A DNA stretch of 64,000 nt from Larix kaempferi (taxonomy: Eukaryota; Streptophyta; Pinopsida; Pinales; Pinaceae): positions 127,001-191,000 of the forward strand of contig BSBM01001027.1 of NCBI GenBank assembly GCA_027924585.1, in the 5' to 3' direction. The first letter of the stretch is position 1, and each line of letters begins with the position of its first letter. Of this stretch, positions 1 to 11,610 are shown piece by piece. The position numbers and the translations under genes are program-made. A model generated the notes under the pieces. It was not told where the DNA came from. It did no database searches and was given only the letters and a program-made list of their open reading frames with translations.

Positions 1-19
1 AAAAAACAATAAATTGCAA

Positions 20-298
20 TTACAAATAGATAAACCTTGCATACCTTAACAACTGCATCATTCCTGCGTTTGAAATACCATTCATGACCTTCAAGTTGAC
101 TAGCAACAAAATATAAGAGATAAGACTTGTCTTTGAGTCTTTGTATAAGGATTTTTTTGCCTTATCAATAAGAGGTACATAATGAATATTTTCATAGATC
201 TCATCCGCAGGTGAATTCTCATCCATGGAAATAAATGTGTCATGGATCAACCTATTCATCCCTTCACTTTCAATGATATTGTGGTCATTTTCTTCCAT
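20..298 (-). pseudogene. CACTA (En/Spm) TNP2-type transposase fragment
   Basis: A 92-codon open frame resembles the N-terminal part of plant TNP2-like transposases from CACTA DNA transposons. Family-like features in order are an IHD motif near residues 18-20, an acidic stretch, and then the block around PLIDKAKKSLYKDSKTSLIS. In the family that block usually reads as a 'PLY.G...SKLSF' pattern followed by a short segment rich in L, K and N. In an intact element the enzyme would excise and reinsert CACTA elements in the nucleus. Only this piece is seen: the DDE catalytic core would lie to the left, outside the window, and no terminal inverted repeat is visible. A possible splice donor (AAG followed by GTATGC) lies near position 42, so the frame may be one exon. 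Identified by motif memory only; moderate confidence. Confidence 0.55.
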
Positions 299-809
299 TG
301 TATCAGCCTCAATTTCACCACCATCACCATCTCTAGTATGAATTGTAGCAATTGGATTTCCAAGTGTTGGTGTTCTTGTCTATGCAATAATTATGGCAAA
401 ATATATCCAATTAGTATTGAAATAGATATCAATAATAATAGTATTGCAAAATGAGAAAAACGTGTTTTTGATATCTTACCGGGGGATGTTATTCTTTTCT
501 ACCTTCCAAGTTCCCATGCTCTAAGCAATGTTTCCTGGTTGTTTCCCTAAAAACTCTTCTTCTTTTTATCCCTTTTCATTGTGTACAAGAGAAATAACAT
601 TTTCTATCATCGATTATATCTTCAACATCAATGGCTTGATTATGATCATTTGTATTACCATCATTTCTTTTGTCAACTCGTTCGAATCTACTAGGAAATC
701 AACATACATGCTTGTCTTACATTATTCTCTATTTCAATAAAATACATTATCAAACCACTAGTACAATAAGAAGAAAGATAGAAAAATCATTAACCCAATA
801 AAAAATAAT
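299..809. other. No recognisable gene
   Basis: Short open frames on + are T/C-rich and resemble nothing I know. The segment may be upstream sequence or an intron of the CACTA relic on the - strand, but no transposase motif is visible in it. Confidence 0.4.
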
Positions 810-824
810 AATTCAAAGGATAAT

Positions 825-922
825 TTTTTTGTTAGCTAGTACCCATGGGGATTTGAACTTGTGACCTTCCATTTTCATCTCATTTACTCATTACCAATTG
901 CTCTACTCCAGTGGGATGAATT
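825..922 (-). mobile_element. Short tRNA-derived SINE with target-site duplications
   Basis: Read on the - strand, this 98-bp segment holds a box-A-like sequence (TAGAGCAATTGG) and, about 40 bases later, a box-B-like sequence (AGTTCAAATCC). These are the internal RNA polymerase III promoter elements of tRNA genes. It ends in a short A run, seen as six T at 825-830 on +. It is flanked by 15-bp direct repeats at 810-824 and 923-937 that differ at one base, as left by LINE-driven retroposition. No full tRNA cloverleaf can be drawn, so this is a tRNA-derived SINE or retroposed tRNA relic and not a working tRNA gene. Confidence 0.65.
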
Positions 923-937
923 AATTCAAAAGATAAT

Positions 938-2055
938 CTCATTAGTCCACAATTTTTTTACCTATAATCAGAGTTCTTCTCCCTCTGACATCCTTCCAAA
1001 AAGTATTTTTTTGTTCTGTCTGGATCTGTTTCAAATACTGCTGAATTAAGCTAGAAAGAGCCTAAATACATTTGGTGTCATATTGCTTAAGCGATGAAAC
1101 ACCTTTTTTTTGTCCGATGTGTACAAATTGTATGACTCTTAAGCAACAACCTATGATGTCTCTTAAGTGACCATCTTTGGCATCACTTAAGCAATTCCCC
1201 AGGGTGTCTCTAAAGCAACCCCAAATTGGCCACATCAATTAAACGATGTTGAATTTGGACCCCAAATGTAGTATTGATAGGTATCAACTTGTGTAGATGC
1301 CAACCCCCAATTTTAGAAATGAGATCTTCCAATATCATCTTTGAAAAGCACTAATTGATAGGTATGCATTTAGATTATCAATTAACATCTTTCCACCTCC
1401 CTTAAATCCTTAGGTTTTCTTGTACCTGCCATCTTGAACATCTCTATAGGGACTCATTTGTCTAGCTTGGCTCCAACCTAGTAGGTTTGATTGATCTATC
1501 CTAGGGCACCTTCATTGGAAAGGTTCCACTCACACCTTAAAAGTTTCAACCCTACAGCCTTAAGGGAATTTCCATCACAATCAATACAAGGGAGATATTG
1601 TCCTCTTTGAGGGCATTAGGTCTCGCAAGTCTTTTCTTAAAGAAATTTGGAGCTAAGCGTGTAGGTAATTTCAAGACATAGATCACTCTTGGAGGATTTT
1701 CAAAACTCTCCACTTCATCTTAGGTCATCTACAACAAATGTTTTTGGATGAGTTCTCTCCCTCCTTCTCTTTCATTTCCAACGTTAGGGTTTCTAGCCCA
1801 CTAAAGTAATTATTGGTTAATTAACCGTAATTAGTTAGCCCTATTTTCTCATTCAATTTGTCGATAAAATATAATATGAAACCTAATCAAACTACCGTAA
1901 TCACTTATATACTTGGGTCATCATTAACAAGATCTTAAGATCCTAAGTAATTTGGTGGCTTACCCTCCTATTTTCACCCTTATTTTTCTTACCCTAGGTT
2001 TTCTTCGTTTAGTCCTAAAATCAAGTGGCAACTCCACTCTCCTCTTTCCATGAAA
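938..2055. other. No recognisable gene
   Basis: No coding frame is supported. At 1,085-1,250 several variants of a CTTAAGYRA-like word recur, including CTTAAGCGA and CTTAAGTGA; a similar group lies at 30,445-30,495, suggesting a dispersed low-copy repeat. Around 1,795-1,850 there is a run of TAATTA-type words. Confidence 0.4.
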
Positions 2056-2330
2056 TTAACAATTAGGTGGAGCTACATGCATTATACATTGGACTAGCTT
2101 TCCTTTGTGCAAGAAATATTAAGAATGTTATGGTGTTTAGGGACTCATTATTGGTCATTGGGTAGGTTAGAAAGGCTAGAGTAAAAAGTGGATCATCATT
2201 ATCTTGGATGATGGAAATAATTAATACACTCTTTCCCTCATTTGACACAATCAGTTTTTAGACATTCAATGAGCACACAACACACGTGGATGGTCTATGC
2301 TAATGCAATAATTTAATTGGATAAAGGGGT
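2056..2330 (+). pseudogene. RNase H domain relic of a retroelement pol
   Basis: Read in the frame that passes through GTGGAGCTACATGCA, the translation gives VELHAL, then NIKNVMVFRDSLLVIG, then LFPSFDTISF, then HVDGL. Spacing and residues match the second half of the RNase H fold: the catalytic Glu in an ELxAL context, the catalytic Asp in a DSxLVI context, and a final Asp in a (A/V)D(G/A)L context. Several stop codons interrupt it, at positions where Gln or similar is expected. Such domains occur in LINEs and as the extra RNase H of some gypsy elements; I cannot tell which. No neighbouring reverse transcriptase is seen. Confidence 0.45.
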
Positions 2331-3235
2331 ATTAATAAAAAATGGGGGTAACCCCAAAATTATATTAATACCTAGGAACTCTTTCAATATGAATTATTGA
2401 AGTTCTTTCATGGCATGAGTTGGTAATCATAAGAAAATTTTCCTTGGAAAGAAATTGAGGACAAAGCCTTAACACCCCCCTCATCCATGCCCCTTAAACC
2501 CTCATATCACTCTCACTCTTGAATCTTGAATGGATTGGTTGGAGTGTTAAGTTAGACATGACATGATTTATCAATGTAGGTGGGATTTTTTATGGGCAAT
2601 ACCATGGATCCTGGATGTTGATCGAGGTTGAATTGCGTATTTTTCTTCCCTAGTATGTTTTGTTGTTTCATTGTTTCATCTTTGTTATGGAAATATATTT
2701 GGGCGGTACTATGGAAAATGTAGTTTGGAATTTCTTTGGTAGACATTGTGCTTCATTGGAACCTCCAAGCAATGCAACGAAAAAAAATTAAGCTATGGGA
2801 GTAGAAAGTTGTTTGGTTTCTTGGACTCACCTGTGTGCAAGCTCATCTAGGTTGATTCTAATTCTCCCAAAAGTTGTTCTATTGATGGGGCTCATGAGAT
2901 ACAAAATATTTTGAGGCCTTTGGTTGGTCAATGGAATGACTACATAAGGAAATTTCCTATCTTAGTACTTAGATGGAGAGTCAACTGAAGAAGCATGAAG
3001 ACATAGAAACACAAATATGTGAGAAAAAATAGAAAATTGATAAGCTAGTTTTGTGGAATAAGGTTGTCATTGATGTCAAACTCCAAGCATAAGTGTATAT
3101 AAATCCAAAGTGGTCCCCTTACAGTGTAGTTGTTAAGAATGGTCCTCACAGGATGAGATAACATGTGGTTGTGTCCACATGACCACTTTGAGTGGTACAC
3201 AAATGGAGCAAGTCCATACATCTATGGAAGATGCC
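2331..3235. other. No recognisable gene
   Basis: Frames are short and interrupted. The stretch could be decayed pol downstream of the RNase H relic, but I see no integrase or other motif. Confidence 0.35.
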
Positions 3236-3440
3236 CCTAAAGTGATGATGATGTTTCCACATGACCATGATGAAGTGAAACTTAAAGAAGGCCCAAAGCC
3301 CCTTGATGATGGTGTGTCCACATGACCATGTTGAAGTGAAACTTAAAGAAGACCAAAATCCCCTTGATAAAGACATGAAGTGATCAAGAAGACAAGTCAA
3401 ATCCCCTTGAGGAAACCATGAAGTGGTCATTGACCCATTG
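3236..3440. repeat. Degenerate ~61-bp tandem repeat
   Basis: Two clear units start at about 3,257 and 3,318 (period 61). Both contain CCACATGACCATG, then GAAGTGAAACTTAAAGAAG, then CCCCTTGAT. A third, weaker unit follows to about 3,440. Open frames through it on the - strand are products of the repetition. Confidence 0.6.
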
Positions 3441-3561
3441 AAGAAGCCCATAAAATGTTGAAGAAAAAATCAATGATAAGTTATAGGTCGGCCCTAAAGT
3501 GAACTAAAAGTGACCTTTCATTTTTATAAATAAAAGGAATCTCATTTCGAATTTGAACAAC

Positions 3562-3609
3562 ATGATTTCAACTAAGACAAGGAAGAGGAGCGAATTTCCA
3601 AGGGAAGAT
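3562..3609 (+). pseudogene. Left part of a short ORF split by gypsy element 1
   Basis: An ATG at 3,562 opens a 16-codon basic peptide (MISTKTRKRSEFPRED) that ends exactly at the 5-bp target duplication AAGAT (3,605-3,609). After the element and its second AAGAT (16,673-16,677), the same frame goes on at 16,678 for 15 codons to a TGA at 16,723. A TATAAATA-like sequence lies at about 3,524. The joined frame is only 31 codons, so it could be open by chance. I read it as a possible leader or gag start of an older element. Confidence 0.3.
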
Positions 3610-4460
3610 TGTTGGCACGAGGTTAAGGTGCACAAGTTTTGGTACATTCAACGACAAAAGGGACATCGACAAGGGTAAAGGACTAGTCATGGAGAAGATA
3701 AAGCGGAATTTAAGTGGATAGTGCAGAGTAATTGGTTAATTAGTTAATTAGTTAATGAGTCACTCTATGAAGTGGACCAAGTGTAACGGCCAAGTGAGCC
3801 AACAAATAGCAGTAGAATTGTAAGCCGAAGTGTATCTTTTGGGTAGCATCTTGATCTATCTTTTGACATCTGATTGTATTTGATTGCATATTTTCAGATA
3901 ACACCTTTTTTACATCTTATCTTGGCTGATTTGAATTTGTATTGGTTTTGCAGATGTGTATCCCTGACTCCACGATGTAAGACAAACTGATGAGTAATGA
4001 GAAGGATAGTTTTGTCTATGTTTTTGTCTCTTTTAATCCGTCGCAGTGTGATCGAATATGTGTCATTGCAGTAGAATTGAATGTATGTTATCACAACATG
4101 GTTAAATGCGGTTTATGAATGAATATGTAATGTCGCAGTAGTGTTATCTATCTCAGATCGGTTAGATATGCTGCTATAATCTGTTATTGCATAGATTTGA
4201 TTAGTATGTTCTGATGCAAATGATGATTATGTTGATCTCCGAGTTACATCATTATTGAATGTGAATGATGCATGTTCTCTTATATCTACAGAAACATGCT
4301 TCCTACATCCCCCCTTAGATATCTTGGGTGAGACCTCACTCACTCTGCGGGTGTTGCTGGAAAGGCTAAACCCTTTCCAAGACGATGTCTATGGGAGATT
4401 GTGTTGAGTTTTGTTGACAATTGTCTGAAGTGAACCTCTGTCAACATATCTATGTCAACA
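3610..4460 (+). repeat. 5' LTR of gypsy element 1
   Basis: This 851-bp repeat starts TGTTGGCACG and ends GTCAACA, paired with the 3' copy. Relative to the 3' copy it has extra sequence near 3,784-3,800, and the TATAAATA box is altered to an ACAAATAG-like form. Open frames inside it are not genes. Confidence 0.9.
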
Positions 4461-5419
4461 AATGGTTCCGTTTCTGGGACCCTAGTGCAAAAAAAAGAGG
4501 ACATGTTGTGGCATCCGAGAAAGACAGAGATCACAAACTAGTTCCATAAGAAGACCAGAGAATTTGCTGAGGAAGAAAATCAAAACCCTAGATGGTCGAG
4601 AACCGAGTGGTTGCAGAAGTACATTTACTCTGATCTCCATGAGGTATTTTCCTGTGAGTTTCCTATTGCTATATGAATGGCTGGCGCAACTAACTTTTCA
4701 GAAGAATAACTTCCAAGGAGGTGAGTCTGAACATTGGACCCCGGAACTGATCCAATAATTGAGTCAGGTTAACAATAGAGCTTCAATAGTTGTCGATGTT
4801 TGGGTAGATAGAATTTTGGAAGGATATATTACTGAGTTTGCTATCAACACAGTTAAATCATACAACAACATAGAAAGGAAGTTCTTTAAGGGACCCAAAT
4901 GAAGGTATCTATTGTCACTACAATTGTGGATTATAATGCTCATATGTGAAAAATGAATATTGAAGATGAACTCAGATGAGTAAAGCTCGGGTGTGCGGAG
5001 GATGTGGGTACCGCGTAGATGTGGGTCTGATAGAATGATGTGGGGTAGATGGATATGAGCTATGACGAAATTGTGAGGGAAGATGTGGAAGATTATGGTT
5101 GCCTAAGAAGTGGGGTGAGGTTCCGACCAGAGAAGAAGAGGACGACTGAGATAGAGAGAGAGAGTCATAGTGCAATCGGAACAAAGAACTACGAAATGAG
5201 ATGTCAAGGGACTAAGCGACCCTATGACGATGAAGAGGAAAACCAGGCTACCCATGAACCTGAGGAAGGACAGACCCAAAGCTACAATGTACCCACAACC
5301 CTGTGCACTGCGCCAAACTTTGGAGGAAGAAACACAAGCTCTTCGTAGGGTTGTACTGCATGTCAGAATAGTAGTAAGAGTATTGGATCTACAAGCACTA
5401 GTAGAAAACCGAGGATGGT
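4461..5419 (+). other. Leader and possible gag N-terminal region of element 1
   Basis: Broken frames near 4,564-4,758 and 5,049-5,348 probably derive from the start of gag: one contains WTPELIQ followed by a stop where Gln would fit. No domain can be named here. Confidence 0.4.
4463..4480 (+). other. Primer-binding site, tRNA-Asp-like
   Basis: TGGTTCCGTTTCTGGGAC begins two bases after the LTR. It fits a decayed form of the TGGCGCCGTTGCCGGGGA site known from Athila-type elements, which pairs with the 3' end of tRNA-Asp. Several of the differences are C-to-T. Confidence 0.55.
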
Positions 5420-6570
5420 GGGAGACGACGTAAAGATGCCTCTCTTTAAGTGTAATGGGACCGTGGATCCCAAGTAGTATTGGTTTTTATGTGAAGTAGT
5501 GTGGACAGTCAAACAAGTGCAGGATAACGATATTAAGAAAGGACAATTGGCGACAACCTTTAGAGATCATGCGTTGGATTGGTACATGAAGTTTATACAA
5601 GTACGTACAGGGAATCCATAGAAAACCCTAGAAAAAATTAGGGCTAGATTGATCAATGAATTTAAGAAACCGAAATCAGAATCGCAGTATATCACAGAAT
5701 TAAAGGAGATCAAGAAATTTCCTAATGAGTCGGTGTGGGAGTTTGATCAGAGGTTCAAAAATTTGACAGCTAAAGTTAGTTTTGGGATGAGCGACATACA
5801 ACATAAGGAATGGTTTATTGCAGGATGGATACAACACATTTGAATACCATTGATTCAACAAAAGATCCTATCTTAGGAGGAGGTGTTGGAAATTGCAATG
5901 AAGCTCGAAGCTTCGTCGATTGATGAAACAGGGATTGGCATGAGTCAGATCCAGTCGTAGTTAGCAAACTTGACTATCTAGCTGCAGGAGATTAAGAACG
6001 GGAAGAAAGTTTGTGAAGAGGAATGGTGCAATCAATGCAAGTCTGAAGGAAATAATAAATATTAGTGTCTTGAATTCCGTGAATATTTACAGTCTAGTGC
6101 ACCAAATCTGCTCAGTCAAGGAGAAATGCCCTGGTGTCGAATTTGTCAAACAAGGGGACATCGCTCAGAGGAATGTGTGTATTTAAAGAAGGTTGTGTTG
6201 AAGATGGCTAATATGTTTTGTAAATTCTTCCGGTTTGTCAGCCATGAGGATAAGGATTGTAGAACATATGACTTGCTTCAGGAAAGGACTGTAGATACTC
6301 ATTTAATGAAGGGAGAGGATCAAGCTCCTGCACAACCGTAGCCGCAGTATAATCAAAGGCAACCGCAGTATAATCGACCACAGTATAATAAACCGCAATA
6401 CAATCAATCCCAACTCCAATATAATCAACCGCAATATAATTCGCCACAATATTATTAGCTGCACTGCAATAGGTACACTGCAGGGTCGGATTATCAAAGA
6501 GATTTCCCAAATCCGACCCCGCAGTGTACCTATTGCAATGCAGCTGATAACAATGTCGAATATTGTCCTT
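5420..6570 (+). pseudogene. gag of gypsy element 1 (capsid and zinc-knuckle nucleocapsid)
   Basis: The readable order starts with a retrotransposon-gag capsid domain. It includes LDWYMKFIQ, then INEFKKPKSESQYITELKEI and ESVWEFDQRFKNL (about 5,570-5,765). It is followed by a row of nucleocapsid zinc knuckles. One is intact in pattern, CRICQTRGHRSEEC (CX2CX4HX4C, near 6,132). Others are degraded: one near 6,030 has Asn in place of His and a stop, one near 6,220 reads CKFFRFVSHEDKDC with its second Cys changed to Phe, and one near 6,520 reads CTYCNAADNNVEYC. The protein would form the virus-like particle and bind the RNA. In-frame TAG stops mostly stand where Gln is expected. A (P/S)QYN(Q/R) repeat lies between the last knuckles. 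Confidence 0.8.
6335..6465 (+). repeat. Gln/Tyr/Asn-rich PQYN repeat inside gag
   Basis: About eight imperfect copies of a 15-18-bp unit like CCGCAGTATAATCAA encode PQYNQ/PQYNR. The segment links two zinc knuckles. Several units carry C-to-T changes (CCGCAA, TAG). Confidence 0.75.
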
Positions 6571-6769
6571 AGTAACATGGAAGACTAAGAATGCACTACA
6601 ACCACAACCAAATCCGAACCTAAATCAGAACAAGAACCCTGATACAAATGTGCAGAAGATCTCAGTTGAGATCAGAATTCGACCAGAGAATGTCGCAGTG
6701 GTAACCAGAGAAGGAACTGTGATAGGAGAAGATAGTCCATTACCAAATGTCCAACCTACAACCCAGAAG

Positions 6770-9700
6770 TAGGTTCGATTTGATGTTGAAGCAGAAAAGG
6801 AAACCTTTTTGGAAGCACGATATGTGTTGAGAAAGAATAATGCGAAGTTGCCACCTATAGTCCAAAAGGAACCTATCTATGATATGCCACCAATTTTTTA
6901 TACGAAACATTCACAGAGGTCGCCAGGGAAGGTCAGTACTCTAGAAATTTTCTAGAATGTTGTTTTACATTAGCGAAGGATCAAGATGCACTGGAAGAGA
7001 TAGATAGCTTATTGTATCGACCAGAGGAAGGGCGACAAGATCGAATAGTAAACCGGTTTCACAGGAAGAAAATTGGAATAGAAATGAGGATGAATGCCTA
7101 GATTGGTGCATATGATGTAGATTCCATCATCTTGGATTTAGGATCGGACGTGAATATCCTAAGCAAGAAAACCTAGGAAATGATGGGGAAACAACAGTTG
7201 GTATGGTCCCTTGTGCAGCTTCGATTGGAAAATGAGAGTAAGGTTACACCAATCGGTCAATTTCCTCATCTACCTGTCGAAGTAGACGGACTAAAGACAT
7301 ACGAAGATTTCAATGTCATAGAGAGAGTCAACAACACAAGCCCATATCCTATGTTGTTGGGAATACAATGGGAAATGGAAAATCAGGCGATTATCAACTT
7401 CAATAAAAGGATGATGTCTTTTGAGAACCGTGGCATGAGGGTCGTCGCCCCGCTTGATCCACTGGAAGGGAAAACATACGTCGAACCAATGAGAGATGAG
7501 TTCACACAAGGATGGGACAACGTCTACAATGTTTCAGAAGATTACATCAATCCCACTGTCGATGGATAATTGGGGTGGCGAAGTATCAGTTCGGCGTCGT
7601 CAGACTCTGATGAGGCGCTAGAAAATTGGCAAAGTCGGTTGCATGAGGTATCATTTAGGAAGTGTGCACGAATCACTCAGCCATTAAGATGGGTAGTGAT
7701 AGAAGTATGTGATATTCTGACATACGAAGGATTACCTAATATGGCGATCTTTAACCACGAGTTTGAAGACAAGGTATCAGAACCACAGCGCCTACTAGTG
7801 CTAGAAGAAGCATTGAAGGCTACTCCAACAAGGTGGTGGGCTGTGCATAAGTCATCGATAAAATGATGGAAACTATGTCGACAATTGATGGAAGTCAGAT
7901 TTGGGGAGAATGAATGCTACAAAGGGAATAAATATAATGGAAGAGGTGATCTGAGGGATCATCTGGGAGTATGTCAAATCGCATGGGGAATGAGGCCGAA
8001 GCAGGAATGGTTTCATGCCTTCATCCATACGGTAGATAAGTACCACAAAGTTCGCACATCATAGCAGAACTGTGACGAGGAAAAACTACATGGGAAGAGT
8101 TAACCACTAGTTCCAGTCACACATTCGGCTTCGCTAATGAGAATCCTTTCATCCAGAGTGCGCTGCAGGAAATCTGCGAAAAGGTACTCAAGACAGTTCC
8201 GACTGAAATACCAATGGGACTACAATGGAATGCTACACCAGAAATGATGATGAAATGTTATAATGTGTCGGGAGGACCTTATGACGAGGAAGATCCTAGA
8301 GCTATCTATGTCCCAGAGTCAGAGGGAAGCTGTGATGTCGAAGCACTAGATATGTTGTTCAACAAATTCAAACAGCCATTGAAAATCAAGAAGTTCAACA
8401 TTGGGTCAGTGGAAAATCCAAAGTTTGCTTGTATTGGAGACTATTGAGATGATTCAACAATTGGGAAGGTCATCGACCTACTGTATGAATTTCAATATTT
8501 GTTCCCAACGAAGTTTTATGAAATGAAGGGCATTTCTGGGGACCTGGGTGAGATGAAGATCCCTCTTAAACCTGATGCTAAACCAATAAAGCAACGACCA
8601 TATAGATTGAACCCCATATACAAAGGGCGGGTGAAGGCTGAGATAGAGCGAGTGTTGGATGCAGGGATCATTGATCCTTTTGAAGAGTCAGAATGGATCA
8701 ACCCAATGGTCATCCAAGATAGAAAGACCGGTGAAATTTAGATTTGTGTCAATATAAGGAAGCTAAATGATGCATGCCTTCATGATCCATTCCCTACGCC
8801 CTTTACTGATGAAGAACTTGAAGGTGTTAGAGGCCAGGAGGTATAGTCATTCACATATGGATTTTTAGGATACCACTAGATCAAGATTGCGAAAGAAGAT
8901 CGACATAAAACCACCTTTGTGAGAGAATGGGGCTTCTTTCAGTACATAGTGATGTTGTTTTGTCTCAAGAATGCCCCTGCAATCTTTTCAAGGCTATTCC
9001 TCACTGCATTCAAAGATTTCATTGACAAGTTTTTGGTGGTGTATATGGATGACTGGACCGTATATGGGTTGGTTAAGGACCATACTGCGAACCTCAGGAT
9101 GATGCTAGAAATATGTCAACATCATCAGATTTCGCTGAATCTAAAGAAGTGTATTTTCCGTGCACCATTCTGTATCCTATTGGGACATATTGTATGCAAG
9201 GAAGGTATGTTGTTTGACCCAGCCAAGATTGCGATCATTGTCAACTTACCAACACCAACGATAGTCAAGTAGCTGAGGATGACGTTGGGCCATATAGGAT
9301 ACTACAGGAATTTCATAAGGGGATATGCAGCGATTACTGCACCAATGGAGAAGCTACTAAAGAAGGATGCAAAGTTTGAAGGGAATGACAAGTTCCAGAA
9401 GAGCCTCGACACACTGAAGGAAAAGATGGTTGCAACACCAATATTAGTCTTTTTCGACTGGAAGAAAGACTTCCATGTCCATGTAGATGCTTCGTTCGTA
9501 GCGCTGGGGGTGATTTTGGCCCAGACTGGAGAAGGCTCGATTGACCATCCGATTGCATTTGCGAGCCGAAAGTTGTCCAAAACAGAGAAGAATTATATGA
9601 TGACAGAAAGATAAGGCCTAGCGATGGTATATGTGCTACAGAAATCCCGACATTATCTGCTAGGAGGACAATTCAAGATGTTTACTGACCATTTAGCGTT

Positions 9701-11160
9701 GAAGTATTTGGTCAATAAACCTGTGTTAGGGGGGAATATCTGTCGGTGGTTGTTTCTATTTCAGGAATTCGACTTTGAGATAATCATGAAACCTGGATGA
9801 TTGAATGCAAGACCCGATCATCTGTCAATGATTAAATCAGGCTAATAACCAAGGAGCATCGATGAAGACTTGCCTGATGCACAACTATTTAGGATTGAAA
9901 TGGCCGATGACCACTATGAACATATTATTCAGTTTCTCGCTATGGGAAGAGAACCTAAGGAGTTCACTACCATTCAGAAGAAGCAGTTAGTTGTTAGGGC
10001 TGTTGATTTCCAACTAATTACTGGACAACTATACAAGATGGGGCTAGATGAATTTCTTCATCGATGTGTCCTTCCGCATGAACAAGAAAGAGTGTTAGCC
10101 GAGGCTCATTGTAGAATCGCAGGAGGTCATTATGGAGGGCGTGCAACCAGCAGGAATATGCGTAGAGATGGCCTATGGTGGCCAACAATGCATGGTGATG
10201 CAACAGATTATGATAAGAGCTATGACGTATGTCAAAGGATGGGGAAACCGTCACGGAAGGATGAGATGCCACTAGTTCCTCAGTTATTACAACCATTCGA
10301 AAAATGGGAAGTAGACTTTGTGGGATCCATTAACCCACCAGGAAAAAGAACATGTGTGAGGTACATCATTACTACAACCGATTACTTGACAAGATGGGAT
10401 GGAGCAACACTAGTGAAGGATTGCACAACTGCGACAATAGAAAGGTTTCTCTTTGACAATGTGGTCACCAGATTTGGGTGTCCAAAGATATTGATGAGCA
10501 ATCAAGGCACACATTTTGTCAATCAAACCATCAGATCCATGACTGAGGAATTCCAAATTTAGAATATAAGGAGCACCCCTATCACCCACAGGAAAATGGA
10601 GCCGTTGAGGCACTAAACAAGATATTGGAGCATGCACTCACTAAGGTGTGTAATACAAACCGTGACAACTGGGATTTGAATATTCCAATGGTATTATGGG
10701 CTTATAGAACGACATGAAAAATATTGATAGGACAGGCCCCTTTCAAGTTAGTAAATGGATAAGAAGCAGTGATGCCAACGAAGTACATTGTCCCTAGTAT
10801 GTGCATTGCAGCAATGACAGGAATGAGTGACGACAAAGCCATTGAAGAAAGATTGGCGCAACTACTACAACTTGAAGAAGATCGCTTCACCGTAGGATTT
10901 CATCAGTAGGTCAAAAAATATCAGCAAAAGGAATGGCATGATCTCCATGTAAAGGCAAAGCATTTTTAGTGCGGAGACATGGTACTTCTATACAACAACA
11001 ATTTCACGAAACACCCACGTAAGCTCTGAATGCATTAGCTCGGTCCATATATCATTAATTTCATTACTAACAGAGGTGCAACTTAGTTGCAAAAGTTAGA
11101 TGGAACACTTTTTCCAAAATTAGTGAATGGTAGCTTGCTAAAACCCTATCGGTATAGCCT
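6770..11160 (+). pseudogene. pol of gypsy element 1 (protease, reverse transcriptase, RNase H, integrase)
   Basis: Protease: a decayed active-site block LDLGSDVNILSK near 7,135-7,170. Reverse transcriptase: about 8,500-9,270, with KPDAKPIKQRPYRLNP at the start, FFQYIVMLFCLKNAPAIF, and the catalytic YMDD at 9,042-9,053. RNase H: about 9,460-9,840, with FHVHVDASFVALG and then FTDHLALKYL. Integrase: about 9,870-11,160, with a zinc-binding region, VDFVG holding the first catalytic Asp, SNQGTHFVN where the second Asp has become Asn, and GAVEALNK holding the Glu. A one-base loss near 10,583 shifts the frame between the last two blocks. There are many TAG/TGA stops. The enzyme set would copy the RNA and integrate the DNA; this copy cannot. 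Gene order shows it is Ty3/gypsy. Confidence 0.85.
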
Positions 11161-11610
11161 AGCGCACATCAACTGAAAAAACGAACAAGTCGACATGAAA
11201 AAAAAAGGCGGGGTTTGGGAGTCCATCGACAGCACTACGACAAGGATCAAATTCACATGTCTATTGATGGAATAACGGTGAATTTTGAAACAACGACGAG
11301 GTTTGGGAGCCTGTCGACATCCAACGAGGTGCATACTGGTCAAATCGAGTAACAAATACAGCAGTTAAGACACAACAGAGAACGGAGCAAGTGGACGAAG
11401 ACACATTTAATGATCAATGAGTGCACAGGATTTGGTAAATCGATAGAGGATTTGGCAATAACTTTCCAAGATCGAATCGATCGATGGGGAGAGGAAAACC
11501 AAAGTTATATATGCACGTATAGAAGGACAGTTCGACTCATTGTGCATAGTGAGAATTGGTGAAGAAATTGCATAGTGAATCCAAGTGAAGAGTTAGTTTA
11601 GAGAGTTGTG
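11161..11610 (+). other. Spacer between pol and the extra ORF
   Basis: No domain is visible. The segment contains two similar phrases, GGTTTGGGAGTCCATCGAC (11,212) and GGTTTGGGAGCCTGTCGAC (11,300), in a local duplication with a spacing of about 88 bp. Confidence 0.5.

Noticed and set aside
2020-2040. AAGTGGCAACTCCACT looks like a tRNA-derived primer-binding site following an LTR.
   Set aside because: No LTR pair or polypurine tract accompanies it, and the sequence right after it reads as an RNase H relic, which does not fit a leader.
3894-4094. 66-codon ORF on - present twice (also 16,106-16,306).
   Set aside because: Part of the LTR pair of gypsy element 1, antisense to the element.
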